Below, piece after piece: positions 27,353-36,495 of a stretch of 64,000 bases of DNA. A program made the position numbers and the translations under genes. The notes beneath the pieces were generated by a model. That model worked only from the letters and a program-made list of their open reading frames with translations, was not told where the DNA came from and searched no databases. Source of the DNA: VSJD01 sp964617825 (GTDB lineage: Bacteria > Verrucomicrobiota > Kiritimatiellia > JAAZAB01); NCBI GenBank assembly GCA_964617825.1, contig CAZTWL010000015.1, positions 1 to 64,000 of the forward strand, given 5' to 3'. The stretch's first letter is position 1. Every line of letters begins with the position of its first letter.

Positions 27353-27387
27353 AAAAAACAATGGCGGCCCCAAAGAGGCCGCCATTG
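27353..27387 (-). terminator. Rho-independent terminator of rpmI-rplT
   Basis: An 11-bp perfect stem (CAATGGCGGCC, 27359-27369, with 27377-27387) and a 7-nt loop, followed on the minus strand by six T residues (27353-27358). It begins 25 bp after the rplT stop codon. Confidence 0.92.
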
Positions 27388-27412
27388 TCGTGCAGATGTT
27401 ATGCCGATACCG

Positions 27413-27769
27413 TCAAGCCTTGGCGGCCTTGGCTTCGCCAACGATTTTAACAAAGCCTTCCGGATCGTGGATGGCAATTTCGGAAAGCATTTTGCGGTTA
27501 AGCTGGACGTTGGCCTTGGTCAATCCCTCGATGAAACGACTGTAAGAGATGCCATTCAAGCGGCAGGCGGCCGTCAAACGCGTGATCCACAGGCTGCGAT
27601 ATTCGCGTTTTTTAAGTTTGCGGTGGATGGTGGCCAGGCGCATGGCCCGGTCCACGGCCTCCGTGGCCTGCCGGAACAATTTGCTGCGCGACCCGTAAAA
27701 TCCCTTGGCCTGCTCCAAACGGCGTTTTCTCCGGCGGCGCGAGGCCGGGGCATTAGTGGCTCTTGGCAT
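27413..27769 (-). CDS. rplT: 50S ribosomal protein L20
   Basis: 118 residues, standard length, with the highly basic N-terminus (ASRRRRKRRLEQAKGFYGSRS) and the C-terminal domain ending FVKIVGEAKA. L20 binds 23S rRNA early in large-subunit assembly and in E. coli represses its own operon. A GAGGAG ribosome-binding site precedes the ATG. rpmI lies 28 bp upstream. The usual infC is not present next to the pair. Confidence 0.98.
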   Translation of the reverse strand: MPRATNAPASRRRRKRRLEQAKGFYGSRSKLFRQATEAVDRAMRLATIHRKLKKREYRSLWITRLTAACRLNGISYSRFIEGLTKANVQLNRKMLSEIAIHDPEGFVKIVGEAKAAKA

Positions 27770-27797
27770 GACGCGTTCTCCTCTTCAATTTGAAAAA

Positions 27798-27986
27798 TTA
27801 AAACAGATTGCCGATGCGCTTCTGTTCCGTAGGACCCAATGCGCTCTTGTTGCGGGCATTGCGTTTGCGTTTGCGCGACTTAGTGGTCATCAAATGACCC
27901 CGCCCGGCGCCCAGATGTTTAATTTTGCCGCTGGCCGTTTTGCGGAACCGCTTGCGTAACGCTTTCTTGGTCTTCATTTTCGGCAT
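27798..27986 (-). CDS. rpmI: 50S ribosomal protein L35
   Basis: 62 residues starting MPKMKTKKALRKRFRKT, with the conserved KHLGAGRGHLMTTKSRKRKR core and normal length. A GGGGAGC element sits before the ATG. It is the first gene of the rpmI-rplT pair. Upstream is an AMMECR1 gene on the same strand instead of infC. Confidence 0.97.
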   Translation of the reverse strand: MPKMKTKKALRKRFRKTASGKIKHLGAGRGHLMTTKSRKRKRNARNKSALGPTEQKRIGNLF

Positions 27987-28067
27987 AGGCTTGCTCCCCT
28001 GTATAACGTGAAAGCCGCTTTTTATATCCGATTCGGTACAAATGTCCAGCCTTTTCTTTATTTCCCT

Positions 28068-28787
28068 TTATTTTGCGACCGACAAGACAACGCTTTCGAA
28101 TACCTGGAAACGGGCGCCCTCGCGCCAGGCATCGGCGGGTAAACCGGCCTTCTGACTGAGGTACGAGAGCGTCTCTTCCTTAGTCCAGCCCTGTTCGGTG
28201 GCCACTTCCGGCAAAAATACGGCCCGATCCATGCCTTTGCCCAGGATTATCCCATGCTGGCCAAGTTTGAATGCTTCCAGGTTCGGTATATCCCGGATGG
28301 GGCTCAAAATGGAAACGTCCACCGTGATTTCGGGCAATTCGGCGCTTTGGACCGGGCTGAACCTGTAATCGTGCATGGCCGCGTTGATGGCATTGTTATG
28401 CACCGAAAGGTAGAGAGATTCCACCGGGGATAGCGACCCGATACAGCCGCGCAATTCCCCGCGGATCTTGAGCGTCACAAACGTGGCGGTTTTTACCTTG
28501 AGCTTGGGCGTGATCGGGTAGGAATCGATCGGAAACGGTCCTTTTTTCCTGGTCACGCACCAGGCCAGGGTGTCTTTGGCGATGGCAAAGAGCGTCGTTT
28601 TCTCCCCATCCGTCAGTTCCGGTGTCCAGCTGCCGCTGCGATGTTCGATGATTCGCATTTCTGCCTCCTTTGTTTTGATCCTATTCGCAGATGGCTCGGG
28701 TGCGTTAGTGACAACACTCGCGGCGGATCCCGCCCAGGGGATCGATCCAAGCAACACAACCAGGACGCATACGAAAATAGCCCGCAT
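28068..28787 (-). CDS. AMMECR1-domain (AmmeMemoRadiSam system A) protein
   Basis: 239 residues. The AMMECR1 domain (~55-235) is shown by LRGCIGSLSP (the LRGCIG signature), PITPKLK and ITVDVSILSP. The N-terminus (MRAIFVCVLVVLLGSIPWAG) is a signal peptide, unusual because relatives are cytosolic. Two starts have excellent ribosome-binding sites: AGGAGG (28796-28801) before the ATG at 28787, and AGGAGG (28664-28669) before the in-frame ATG at 28658, which would give a 196-residue form lacking the signal peptide. No Memo or radical SAM partner is adjacent. Its biochemical function is unknown. Confidence 0.85.
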   Translation of the reverse strand: MRAIFVCVLVVLLGSIPWAGSAASVVTNAPEPSANRIKTKEAEMRIIEHRSGSWTPELTDGEKTTLFAIAKDTLAWCVTRKKGPFPIDSYPITPKLKVKTATFVTLKIRGELRGCIGSLSPVESLYLSVHNNAINAAMHDYRFSPVQSAELPEITVDVSILSPIRDIPNLEAFKLGQHGIILGKGMDRAVFLPEVATEQGWTKEETLSYLSQKAGLPADAWREGARFQVFESVVLSVAK

Positions 28788-28842
28788 GGCGGAACCCTCC
28801 TTTGCCTTGTGCGATTATCCGGCATTCGCTCGATATGCCGCA

Positions 28843-29691
28843 TTATCTTCTCCGACTGGCTCGATCCAATATATCGCGGTCATGTTGCGTCAGCCGGCCC
28901 ATGCCCCATTTGGATATTTTGGCCAGAACCTCGTCCACTTCCTGCTGCGAGGGCGGTGTTCCCTTATCGGTTTGCCAATCCTCGTCGGATCCTTGCAAGA
29001 TCTTGAATTTGCGCCGCTGCCGGTTCCAGCGAAAATCGGTCCACCACCGGAATGGATTGAACGATGCAAGCCCAAATCCTTGGTTGGCTCCATACAGGCC
29101 ATAAAGATAACCGGCCAATCCGCCTGCCAGGTGGGCGGCATAGGCAATTTGACCCTGCTGGCTGACGCTGGCCAACAAATTGAAAAGTCCAAGGCCGATC
29201 GCCAGGGTCCGCGCGCGCATTGTCACCGGAATCACAAAAAGGACGAGCAGGGTTACCGGCCTTTGTGGAAACAAGCCCGCGTAAGCCCCCAGCACGCCGA
29301 AAATCGCTCCCGAGGCGCCCACACAGGGAAGCACGGACGAACCGCCGATCAAAATCCAACCCAGTCCGCCAAGGATGCCGCAGGCAAAATACAACGCCAC
29401 GAACCGCCGTGTTCCGATGGCGCGTTCTGTTTCCGGGCCGAAGAAAAAAAGGCACAGCATGTTCAAAACCAGGTGCCAGAAGCCACCGTGCAGGAACATA
29501 TAAGTCAACGGCTGCCAGAAATTCAGGGCGCGGAGCCCCGGAAGGCTCAAGCCAAAGACGGCCGTGAAACCCCCGGCGGTCAGCCGATCCGCAAAGAGCT
29601 GGACGAGGAAAGCCATCCCCGTGCCGATCAACAGGGCTCGAACAGCTGGGGTTATCCCCGGCGCGAATGAAGAATAATAGCTATTATTCAT
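28843..29691 (-). CDS. Rhomboid-family intramembrane serine protease
   Basis: 282 residues with six or so membrane helices in the first ~200. Rhomboid features are LHGGFWHLVLNM (helix 2), the catalytic GASGAIFG (Ser) and AAHLAGGLAGYLYG (His in the last core helix). A cytoplasmic C-terminal tail (~215-282) is polar and resembles the linker of rhomboid proteins with added tails. The ATG at 29691 has no clear ribosome-binding site. It ends 55 bp before the AMMECR1 start, so the two may be co-transcribed. Substrates are unknown. Confidence 0.9.
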   Translation of the reverse strand: MNNSYYSSFAPGITPAVRALLIGTGMAFLVQLFADRLTAGGFTAVFGLSLPGLRALNFWQPLTYMFLHGGFWHLVLNMLCLFFFGPETERAIGTRRFVALYFACGILGGLGWILIGGSSVLPCVGASGAIFGVLGAYAGLFPQRPVTLLVLFVIPVTMRARTLAIGLGLFNLLASVSQQGQIAYAAHLAGGLAGYLYGLYGANQGFGLASFNPFRWWTDFRWNRQRRKFKILQGSDEDWQTDKGTPPSQQEVDEVLAKISKWGMGRLTQHDRDILDRASRRR

Positions 29692-29872
29692 AAAAAACCG
29701 AAATGTTCAAGCCGCTATGGTGGCGCCGGCGTGGACAAAGCGCCTTTTCGATTTTCCGACAGGCAGGTTTTTCTTTCTGCCTTTGGCTGGGCCGTGTGCT
29801 GCATACGAGGTTTCGGCAGTCGAAACCCCTGGCCGCCTGGCGCACCATCGCAGGCTCTGCGGCTCGGTTGGC

Positions 29873-31036
29873 CTATTTGCTTCGCGCCTGCAGGGCCTGT
29901 TCAAGCGTTGGCAAAACCGTCCGGAACATGCGATAAAACCCGAGGTCGTTGGGATGACACCGGTCAACCGTGCAGGCATCGCGGTCTTCTGTGCCGAATA
30001 AAGTCTCGCCATCGACGAACCAGACTTTTTTATCTCCGCCCTCAACGGCATGCGCGTAAGTTTGCCTGATGATCTCACGCCTGGCCAGGTCATCTTTCGC
30101 TCCCCAAAAATCGCATTTGGACATTATGATCACCGGCAGGCCGGGGTTTTTCGCGCGAATGATTTTGAAGAATCGTTCATGGGTGTTTTTAAGATGCTCA
30201 ACGGATGGCGCGTTATGGTCGTAGTCCATGACGAACGCGGCGAGATCCAGCCCGGCAATCGCCTCGGCCACGGCGGGTTCGCCCCGGCCCGAGCCGGAAA
30301 ATCCGAGATTGATCTGGGGCGCGTCCACTGCGCGGCAAAGCATGGTCGAGTAGGCGTTGCCAGGGCGCGATGCGCATCCGCCCTGGGTGATGGAGGATCC
30401 GTAAAAGAGCACCGGCTTGGATATCGCATGCGGCGTCGGATTTTCGAGTTTTGCGCCGGGGGCAATCCCGATCTCGATTTTCGCGGCGCTTCCGTAAAGC
30501 GGCAGATTGAGAGTCCAGTCGGTCATTTGTTTGGGCTGGTCGCTGACCAGCAGGGTCTCCAGCGCCGTCTGCCCGCTGCCGGGCTGCACCGTTTTCCGAT
30601 GGCGCATGGCCCTGCCGGAGCCGCAATACAAGTCGAATCCGGCGCTGCCGGCGCGCGGCATGTGGTTCATGTCGCAGGAATAGGCAAGAATAGTTCGCAG
30701 GGTGAGATATGCGGAGTCCGTCCGGAAACGTATCGCTCCCCCGGTAGTGTGTTTGGCAAGTGACAAGGCGCCGGCATTCACATCTTTTTCCGTGAAAGTC
30801 GCCGGCAAACGGTTGAAAATCAGCGCGGGATCGCGCCACGGGAACCCCTCCAACGCGAAGGGCTGTTTCAGCGCATCATAGTAACAGACATCGAGATTGC
30901 CGAGTTTTGCCGTCTGGAAATTTTTATCGATCAGTTCTATTTTCATGTTTGATCCTGCGTCGTTTTGAGAAAAAGCCGGGGCGGTCGCGACGACAGTCGC
31001 CGCCGTTGCCATCCGGATGACTTTTCTCCATTGCAT
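29873..31036 (-). CDS. Secreted two-domain SGNH hydrolase
   Basis: 387 residues from the ATG at 31036 with GGGAA upstream; a longer open frame runs back into the glycosyltransferase gene but is not used. The signal peptide ends near TAPAFSQ. Residues ~45-190 form a beta-rich N-terminal domain; the SGNH hydrolase follows, with YGSSITQGG (Ser), Gly in GFSGSG, and the Asp-x-x-His pair DRCHPND. This layout recalls carbohydrate esterases with an N-terminal jelly-roll. It lies 40 bp after the last glycosyltransferase of the cluster, so deacetylation of a surface polysaccharide is a reasonable inference. Confidence 0.82.
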   Translation of the reverse strand: MQWRKVIRMATAATVVATAPAFSQNDAGSNMKIELIDKNFQTAKLGNLDVCYYDALKQPFALEGFPWRDPALIFNRLPATFTEKDVNAGALSLAKHTTGGAIRFRTDSAYLTLRTILAYSCDMNHMPRAGSAGFDLYCGSGRAMRHRKTVQPGSGQTALETLLVSDQPKQMTDWTLNLPLYGSAAKIEIGIAPGAKLENPTPHAISKPVLFYGSSITQGGCASRPGNAYSTMLCRAVDAPQINLGFSGSGRGEPAVAEAIAGLDLAAFVMDYDHNAPSVEHLKNTHERFFKIIRAKNPGLPVIIMSKCDFWGAKDDLARREIIRQTYAHAVEGGDKKVWFVDGETLFGTEDRDACTVDRCHPNDLGFYRMFRTVLPTLEQALQARSK

Positions 31037-31076
31037 GCCATTCCCTTTAAAAAATTCGATCCACTCCGGTCCTATC

Positions 31077-32234
31077 TCAGGAGCCCATGCATTTGACGAT
31101 GCTCGCGGCCAGGCCGTCGATGAACTTTGCTTCGCTGAACCGCTCGGCATTGGCCCGGATAACGGCAGAATCCCACCGGATGCCGGCGGCCCGTTCGACG
31201 GCGGCCAACAGGTTGTCCTCCGTTTGGGCGTAGAAGAGAACGCCGGTTTGGCCATCCACGATCGTTTCCGTTGCGCCGCCGAGCCCATAGGCCACCACCG
31301 GACGGCCGCAGGCCTGGACCTCCACCGGCACGATGCCGAAATCTTCCTCACCCGGGAAAATTAGCAAACGGCAATGGCGATACAAGTCGCGAATGCGCTC
31401 GTCATCCACGCGTCCAATAAATTCGACATTCTTCTTGGCCATCCGGCGCAATCGCCGGTATTCCGTGCCGGCGCCAGCAATTTTAAGCGGATATCCCGAG
31501 CGGTTATAGGCCCGGACGGCCATGTCGATTTTTTTATAAGGCACCAGTGCGGAAACAATCAGATCGTAGGCGCCGGACGTGCCGGCTGTCCCGGCGCCGG
31601 CATTTTCCGGCGGGGCAGGCGTCCAGAATGATGTATTGACCGGCGGATAGACCACATCAGCCTCGCGTCCATAAAACTCCATAATGCGCCTTTGAACGTG
31701 ACGGCTCAAGGTCACAAAGCGATCCACGCGATCGCAAGTTGCGCCGTCCCAGGCGCGTAAACGGTTTAAATAGGGATTAAGCGCAAATTTTTTAAGCGGG
31801 TTTTTGCCGAAATATTCCTCGTAAAACAGCCAGGCATACCGCATGGGAGTAAAACAATAACACAGATGCTTGGCGCCTTTGGGCGGCCGCAGGCCCTTGG
31901 CGACGCAATGGCTCGTGCTGATCAGCAGGTCGGCGGATTCCGGTTGCAGGCGCTCAATGGCATCGGGAAAAAACGGAAGGAAATAGCGGTAGTATTTCCA
32001 AATAAACGGAACGTGCTGCAGCCATGAGGTCGTGACCGGATGCGCGTTGATGACGCCGGAAACGGCTGCCGAATTATGAATCAGCGTGTAAATCGGCGCC
32101 GTCGGAAAGGTGCGGCAGAGGACTTCCAGGACGCGTTCGCCTCCGCGCATGCCGGTCAGCCAGTCGTGGGACAGGATGACCCGGTCCGGAAAATTCCGAT
32201 GGTCACATGCCGGTTTTGGATTGAATTGATCCAT
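31077..32234 (-). CDS. Family 4 glycosyltransferase (WbaZ-like)
   Basis: 385 residues with two Rossmann halves. The N-terminal half has SHDWLTGMRGGERV (nucleotide-sugar transferase start) and CYCFTPMRYAW; the C-terminal half has the GT4 donor-binding E-x7-E region (FPGEEDFGIVPVE) and GGATETIVDGQTG. A GGACGGTAAGA element precedes the ATG. No membrane segment is seen, so it works at the cytoplasmic face. It is third in a row of glycosyltransferases and probably adds a sugar (often mannose) to a lipid-linked glycan. Donor and acceptor are unknown. Confidence 0.88.
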   Translation of the reverse strand: MDQFNPKPACDHRNFPDRVILSHDWLTGMRGGERVLEVLCRTFPTAPIYTLIHNSAAVSGVINAHPVTTSWLQHVPFIWKYYRYFLPFFPDAIERLQPESADLLISTSHCVAKGLRPPKGAKHLCYCFTPMRYAWLFYEEYFGKNPLKKFALNPYLNRLRAWDGATCDRVDRFVTLSRHVQRRIMEFYGREADVVYPPVNTSFWTPAPPENAGAGTAGTSGAYDLIVSALVPYKKIDMAVRAYNRSGYPLKIAGAGTEYRRLRRMAKKNVEFIGRVDDERIRDLYRHCRLLIFPGEEDFGIVPVEVQACGRPVVAYGLGGATETIVDGQTGVLFYAQTEDNLLAAVERAAGIRWDSAVIRANAERFSEAKFIDGLAASIVKCMGS

Positions 32235-32303
32235 TCTTACCGTCCTTTTGCGCCATTCGGCATTCGATTTCGGGAGCAGGGCGCAAGCCTGCCGTTCAAG
32301 GCC

Positions 32304-33473
32304 TCAAAGGGCCGCCGCTTTTTTATAAGCTTCCAGGGTCAGGCGCGCCGTGACTTCCCAGGCGAATTTTTGCGCTTGCCGGAGGCCGCGCTCGCGCAGA
32401 TCCTGAGCCAGACGTTCGTCGGTCAACACCCGCCGCAATGCTTCGGTCAGGCCGATCATGTCCTGCGGCTGAACGATCAGCGCCGCGCCCCCGGCCACTT
32501 CCGGCAACGATCCTTTGTTGCTGCAGATGACCGGCGTGCCGCAGGCAAAAGCTTCCAGGACAGGCAGGCCGAAGCCTTCATACCACGAAGGCTGGACAAA
32601 GACATCGGCATGCTGGTATTCGCTCACTAGATCGTCGTCGGACAGGTACCCGAGCCAGGTCAATGCGTCTTCCACGCCCAGGCGGGCGGCGCGCTGCGCC
32701 GCTTCCGGGTAACGTCGGTCTGGGGGACCGACAATGCGTAATTCAACCGGCAGTTTGCACTGCTGACGCAGCGCGGCAAAAGCTTCGATCAAAACTGCCA
32801 GATTCTTATAAGGATCCGCCCGGCCCACATAGAGGATGGTGTGTTTGGCTTTGGCGCCGCCCGGTGCCCAGCCTGTGCCGCCGGCTTGCGCCCGCGCGGC
32901 GGGCTGAAACCTGGGCTCGACTCCCAACGGAATGGCCAGGACCTTTTCCGGCGGCAGGTGCAAATGGCGGACAACGTCGTTCTGTGCCGATTGACTGTCG
33001 GTAAGGACAAGATCCGAGCGCATGGCCACCTCGTGCATGAGCCAGCGGTACAGGGGGAAGAACCGTCGTTTCCAGGCGCGCGGCGCATAGCCTGGGAACA
33101 TCAGCGGGATCAGATCGTGGATGGTCGTTACGCACCGGATGCGCCCCGGCCGGTTGCGGGGAAAGGCGCGCAGCGGAATCATGTAATTCGGGGAATGAAA
33201 GATGTCCAGCGCGGCTTCGTTCAGCAGGCCGGGAAGGTGGAGCTGATTGCGGATGGAAAACAAGCCGAAAGGCAGCAGGCGGGTGCTGAAATTGGGCGCC
33301 TGGCCCAGTTCGGTTTCCGCCACTGTCCGGTCGCGCAGGAGTGGGTCGTTGAAATAAATCAAAAACTGGTGCTCGCGTTCCAGGCGGGACAGGTGCCGGA
33401 TCAGTTCGCGGGTATAGGATCCAATCCCCGACAGCTCCTTGAAAATCCAGCGTGCATCGATGCCGATCTTCAT
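32304..33473 (-). CDS. Family 4 glycosyltransferase
   Basis: 389 residues from the ATG at 33473 (MKIGIDARW), preceded by GGAAGGTGG; the ATGA overlap with the previous gene fixes the start. It has the GT-B fold: ELSGIGSYTREL at the acceptor side, then YVGRADPYKN and the donor-site signature PSWYEGFGLPVLEA (E-x7-E). The gene is co-transcribed with the neighbour at 33470-34585, with which it shares general layout, so a duplication is likely. Role: polymer or lipid-linked oligosaccharide assembly. The sugar cannot be inferred. Confidence 0.9.
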   Translation of the reverse strand: MKIGIDARWIFKELSGIGSYTRELIRHLSRLEREHQFLIYFNDPLLRDRTVAETELGQAPNFSTRLLPFGLFSIRNQLHLPGLLNEAALDIFHSPNYMIPLRAFPRNRPGRIRCVTTIHDLIPLMFPGYAPRAWKRRFFPLYRWLMHEVAMRSDLVLTDSQSAQNDVVRHLHLPPEKVLAIPLGVEPRFQPAARAQAGGTGWAPGGAKAKHTILYVGRADPYKNLAVLIEAFAALRQQCKLPVELRIVGPPDRRYPEAAQRAARLGVEDALTWLGYLSDDDLVSEYQHADVFVQPSWYEGFGLPVLEAFACGTPVICSNKGSLPEVAGGAALIVQPQDMIGLTEALRRVLTDERLAQDLRERGLRQAQKFAWEVTARLTLEAYKKAAAL

Positions 33474-34585
33474 CCTGCCACCTTCCGGTAAATAGTCCAA
33501 GTTTGGCGGGCGGTTTCGCGCCAGGTATAGCGCTGGGCCCAGGCGCGGCCCTTCTCGATCATTTGGCGCCGGGCGGCGCTGTCCGCAAGCAGGCGCAGGG
33601 TTTCCCCGGCCCAGCGTTCGGTATCGAATTCGGCGATCAATCTGGCGCCGTCGCCTAGAACTTCCGGGAGCGAGCCGGCCGTCGAGGCCAGCACCGGTGT
33701 GCCGCACAGCATGGCTTCCAGAGGCGGGAAACCGAACCCTTCGTATATTGACGGGAAGAGGAATAATTCGGCTCCGGCGTATAAGGCGGGGAGATCGCTG
33801 TCGCTGACATATTCCAGATAATGAATGGCGCGGGCGCGCGGAGAGGCGCGCAGCCGTTCCAGGATTGGTTCGTATTTCCAGCCGCGCATGCCGGCAATGA
33901 CCAGGTCGCCGTCGAAAGCGGTCAAAGCTTCGAAAACGCTTGCCAGGAAAACGGTGTTCTTGCGCGGCTCCAGCGTCCCGATCGTCAGCAGGTAGGGCCG
34001 CGTCAGGCCGCGCTCACGGCGCAGGCGCGTTACGGCGTCCTGTTCGGGCGGGCGCACGTGGTCCGCCGCGCCCAGCGGGATGGCAAACACCTTGGCCGGG
34101 TCCGCCTGCAACAGGTCGATGATTTCCCCCGCACTGAAGCGCGAATCGGTGATGATGGCATCGGCGCTCCGGGCGGTATGGGCTATGCGGGCCTTCAAGT
34201 AGGCCAGGTTCTTGGCTTCGGCCATTTCGGGAAAACGCAGAAAACTGACGTCGTGTATGGTAACCACCGTGCGTCCGCCCGTGAGCGGCGGAATGATGAA
34301 ATTTGGGAAATGATAAACATCTGCCCGGCCTGCCAGCCAGTCGAATGGCGGCCAATGCAAGGTTTTCCAGCTTTTCTGGAGAAGCCGGCCAGGGCACCAG
34401 CGGATGGCCTGCCGCTCCAGGCCGGGAGTGGCGAACTCCAAGCCGTGCCGCATAAAATCGAAATAGAACAGCCGCAGGCGGTCCGCGCCGCAGTTTTCAG
34501 CGAGGTGCTCGACCAATGCGCGGGTATAACGGCCCACTCCGGCGCGCTGTGAGACCGCTGGCTGAATATCAAGGCAAACGTTCAA
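33470..34585 (-). CDS. Family 4 glycosyltransferase
   Basis: 371 residues. I chose the TTG at 34585 (MNVCLDIQPAV) because AGAGGA lies four bases upstream and it aligns with the start of the neighbouring GT4; a TTG at 34609 is the alternative. Motifs are AGVGRYTRAL, IGTLEPRKN and PSIYEGFGFPPLEAM (E-x7-E donor site). It is the first gene of the minus-strand glycosyltransferase unit. Confidence 0.88.
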   Translation of the reverse strand: MNVCLDIQPAVSQRAGVGRYTRALVEHLAENCGADRLRLFYFDFMRHGLEFATPGLERQAIRWCPGRLLQKSWKTLHWPPFDWLAGRADVYHFPNFIIPPLTGGRTVVTIHDVSFLRFPEMAEAKNLAYLKARIAHTARSADAIITDSRFSAGEIIDLLQADPAKVFAIPLGAADHVRPPEQDAVTRLRRERGLTRPYLLTIGTLEPRKNTVFLASVFEALTAFDGDLVIAGMRGWKYEPILERLRASPRARAIHYLEYVSDSDLPALYAGAELFLFPSIYEGFGFPPLEAMLCGTPVLASTAGSLPEVLGDGARLIAEFDTERWAGETLRLLADSAARRQMIEKGRAWAQRYTWRETARQTWTIYRKVAG

Positions 34586-34602
34586 TGCGTCCTCTTTTTG
34601 AG

Positions 34603-34630
34603 TTGACAATCACCGGCAGCATTCTAATAA
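34603..34630 (+). promoter_or_regulatory. Possible sigma-70-type promoter
   Basis: TTGACA (34603-34608) and TAATAA (34625-34630), 16-nt spacer, upstream of the zinc-ribbon gene at 34712 and divergent from the glycosyltransferase unit. The -35 box is perfect; the -10 box is degenerate. Confidence 0.35.
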
Positions 34631-34711
34631 AGATGGCCGATCATACAAGTAACTACTCAAAATCCTTGAAAAATGCCCGGAATGGGCTATTTTTCGAATT
34701 AGCCGACATCC

Positions 34712-34954
34712 ATGCGCAGACAAGCTCAATTTGAAACCCTGCGGGCTTCGGAACTGTATTGTCCGGCCTGCCGTAAACTTCAGCCGGTGCGCGAACGCCT
34801 CCTGCTGGTTCTGCCTCAGGCCGAGCTGTATGACTACCGCTGCGTAACATGCGGCCTTTCGTTGGGATCCCGTGAAGTCAAGGCGCCCGCCCGGCCGCTG
34901 GTTGCGGCTTCTTCATTGAATGCCCGTCGGCCCCACCCGAGGAACCATGTATGA
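34712..34954 (+). CDS. Small zinc-ribbon protein
   Basis: 80 residues. Two Cys-x2-Cys knuckles (CPAC ~18-21, CVTC ~44-47) set 22 residues apart are typical of a treble-clef/zinc-ribbon fold that binds one zinc ion. The last ~25 residues are basic and probably disordered. No strong ribosome-binding site precedes the ATG. It is divergent from the glycosyltransferase unit. It may bind nucleic acid or a protein partner; no specific family was recognised. Confidence 0.6.
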   Translation: MRRQAQFETLRASELYCPACRKLQPVRERLLLVLPQAELYDYRCVTCGLSLGSREVKAPARPLVAASSLNARRPHPRNHV

Positions 34955-35090
34955 AGGTCAATGGTTGATGGTTCATGAAGCAGGAAGCATACGAAGGCAA
35001 TAGCTCCGCATCGATGGCCGGTGCGCAAACCGGCGCCGACCGTATTTGCGCTGATGTGCGGATCGGGATAAGCGCCCGTGGAGGCTGCCC

Positions 35091-36317
35091 ATGATCGATT
35101 GGAAACGTAATTTCATCATAGTAGCGCTTTCGCAGTTTCTTTCGATGATGGGCTTTTCCTTTGCTTTGCCGTTTGCGCCCTATTATATCCAGCAATTAGG
35201 TATTATCGAGCCCAACGAGCTGAAAATGTGGGTGGCGCTGTTCACGGCATCGTCGTCGTTGACTCTGGCCGTCGCGGCGCCAACTTGGGGCGCCCTGGGC
35301 GATCGGTATGGCCGGCGGATCATGTTGTTGCGGGCTAACTTCGGCGGCATGCTGGTGCTCTGCTTGATGGGGCTGGTCCCCAACGTGCAAATGCTGATCG
35401 TTTTGCGTCTGTTGCAAGGGATGCTTTGCGGAACGGTATCGGCCGCCCAGACGTTTATTTCCGTGCAAAGCCCTTCGCATCGCAGCGGCCTGGTCCTGGG
35501 CACGCTCAGCGCGGCGGTTTTTTCCGGCAGCATGTGCGGCGCATTTGTGGGCGGACTGTCTGCCGAGTGGTTTGGTTACCGCATGGCGTTCATGGCTTCC
35601 AGCATGCTGCTGCTGGCCTCCGCGTTGCTGGTCCTGCTGGGGACGAGCGAGAAATTTGTGCGCCCGATCGAGGAGGACTTCGACTCGATGGAAGACCGGG
35701 CCCGGAAGTTCTGGGGTAAAATCGGCCCGGCCCTTCCGATCCTGGCGTTAATGACGGCCATCGGTTTTGTGCTGACGTTCGACGGCGCCTGGTTGCCGTT
35801 ACTGGTCCAGGAAATCAACGGATCCTTGAAGGGCGCCGCGGTTTGGACCGGCACGCTTTCGGCCACCGGCGGCATTGCCGGTTTCCTGGTCGGTCCCATT
35901 ATCGGGCGCATTGCCGATCGGATTGCGCCGCCGCGCATTGCCAAGATTTCGGCTTTCGGTGCTGGGGTGATGATGATTGTCGTCGGGTTCGCGCATGGGT
36001 TCTTGCAGCTTTTCATAGGACGATTCGGCGCGACTTTCTGCGCCGGCGGGCTGGACCCGGTCTTTCAGATCTGGCTGGCCAAAACCACGCCGGCGAAATC
36101 GCGCGGGTTTATTTTCGGCTGGGCCGTGACTGCCAAGTCGGTGGGCTGGGTGTTTGCACCACTGGCCAGCGGCACGGTGGCGTGTGTTTTTGGCCTGCAC
36201 GCAGTTTTTTTTAGCGCGGCAATATTTTTCTTTCTGCTGATCCCGCTGATTGCGCTGATTGTCCGGTATTTGCCGCCAACATCGCCTCCCTCCGAGGGAA
36301 AAGAAAAGACGACTTAA
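35091..36317 (+). CDS. MFS efflux-type transporter
   Basis: 408 residues, about 12 membrane helices. The A-motif loop GALGDRYGRRIMLLR between helices 2 and 3 and the helix-5 segment (SGSMCGAFVGGLSAEWFGYR) fit the drug/H+ antiporter-1 type of the major facilitator family. A GGAGG ribosome-binding site sits five bases before the ATG. A long cytoplasmic loop (~190-215) separates the halves. The substrate is unknown; no regulator gene is adjacent. Confidence 0.85.
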   Translation: MIDWKRNFIIVALSQFLSMMGFSFALPFAPYYIQQLGIIEPNELKMWVALFTASSSLTLAVAAPTWGALGDRYGRRIMLLRANFGGMLVLCLMGLVPNVQMLIVLRLLQGMLCGTVSAAQTFISVQSPSHRSGLVLGTLSAAVFSGSMCGAFVGGLSAEWFGYRMAFMASSMLLLASALLVLLGTSEKFVRPIEEDFDSMEDRARKFWGKIGPALPILALMTAIGFVLTFDGAWLPLLVQEINGSLKGAAVWTGTLSATGGIAGFLVGPIIGRIADRIAPPRIAKISAFGAGVMMIVVGFAHGFLQLFIGRFGATFCAGGLDPVFQIWLAKTTPAKSRGFIFGWAVTAKSVGWVFAPLASGTVACVFGLHAVFFSAAIFFFLLIPLIALIVRYLPPTSPPSEGKEKTT

Positions 36318-36495
36318 TATGTGGATATTGTGGGCCGGAGGCGTATTCCGCGGCCAGGCGGACAAATCTTGCCGGAACAGGGGACCCGGTCTGTAAAAAA
36401 TCCCGGCCGCCGAAGATGCAGGATCGCCGGGTCGTATGAGGCTGCAGCCATTGGCCGCCTGGCTTTCCGCATCGAAAACACGGGAGGTTTTATAC

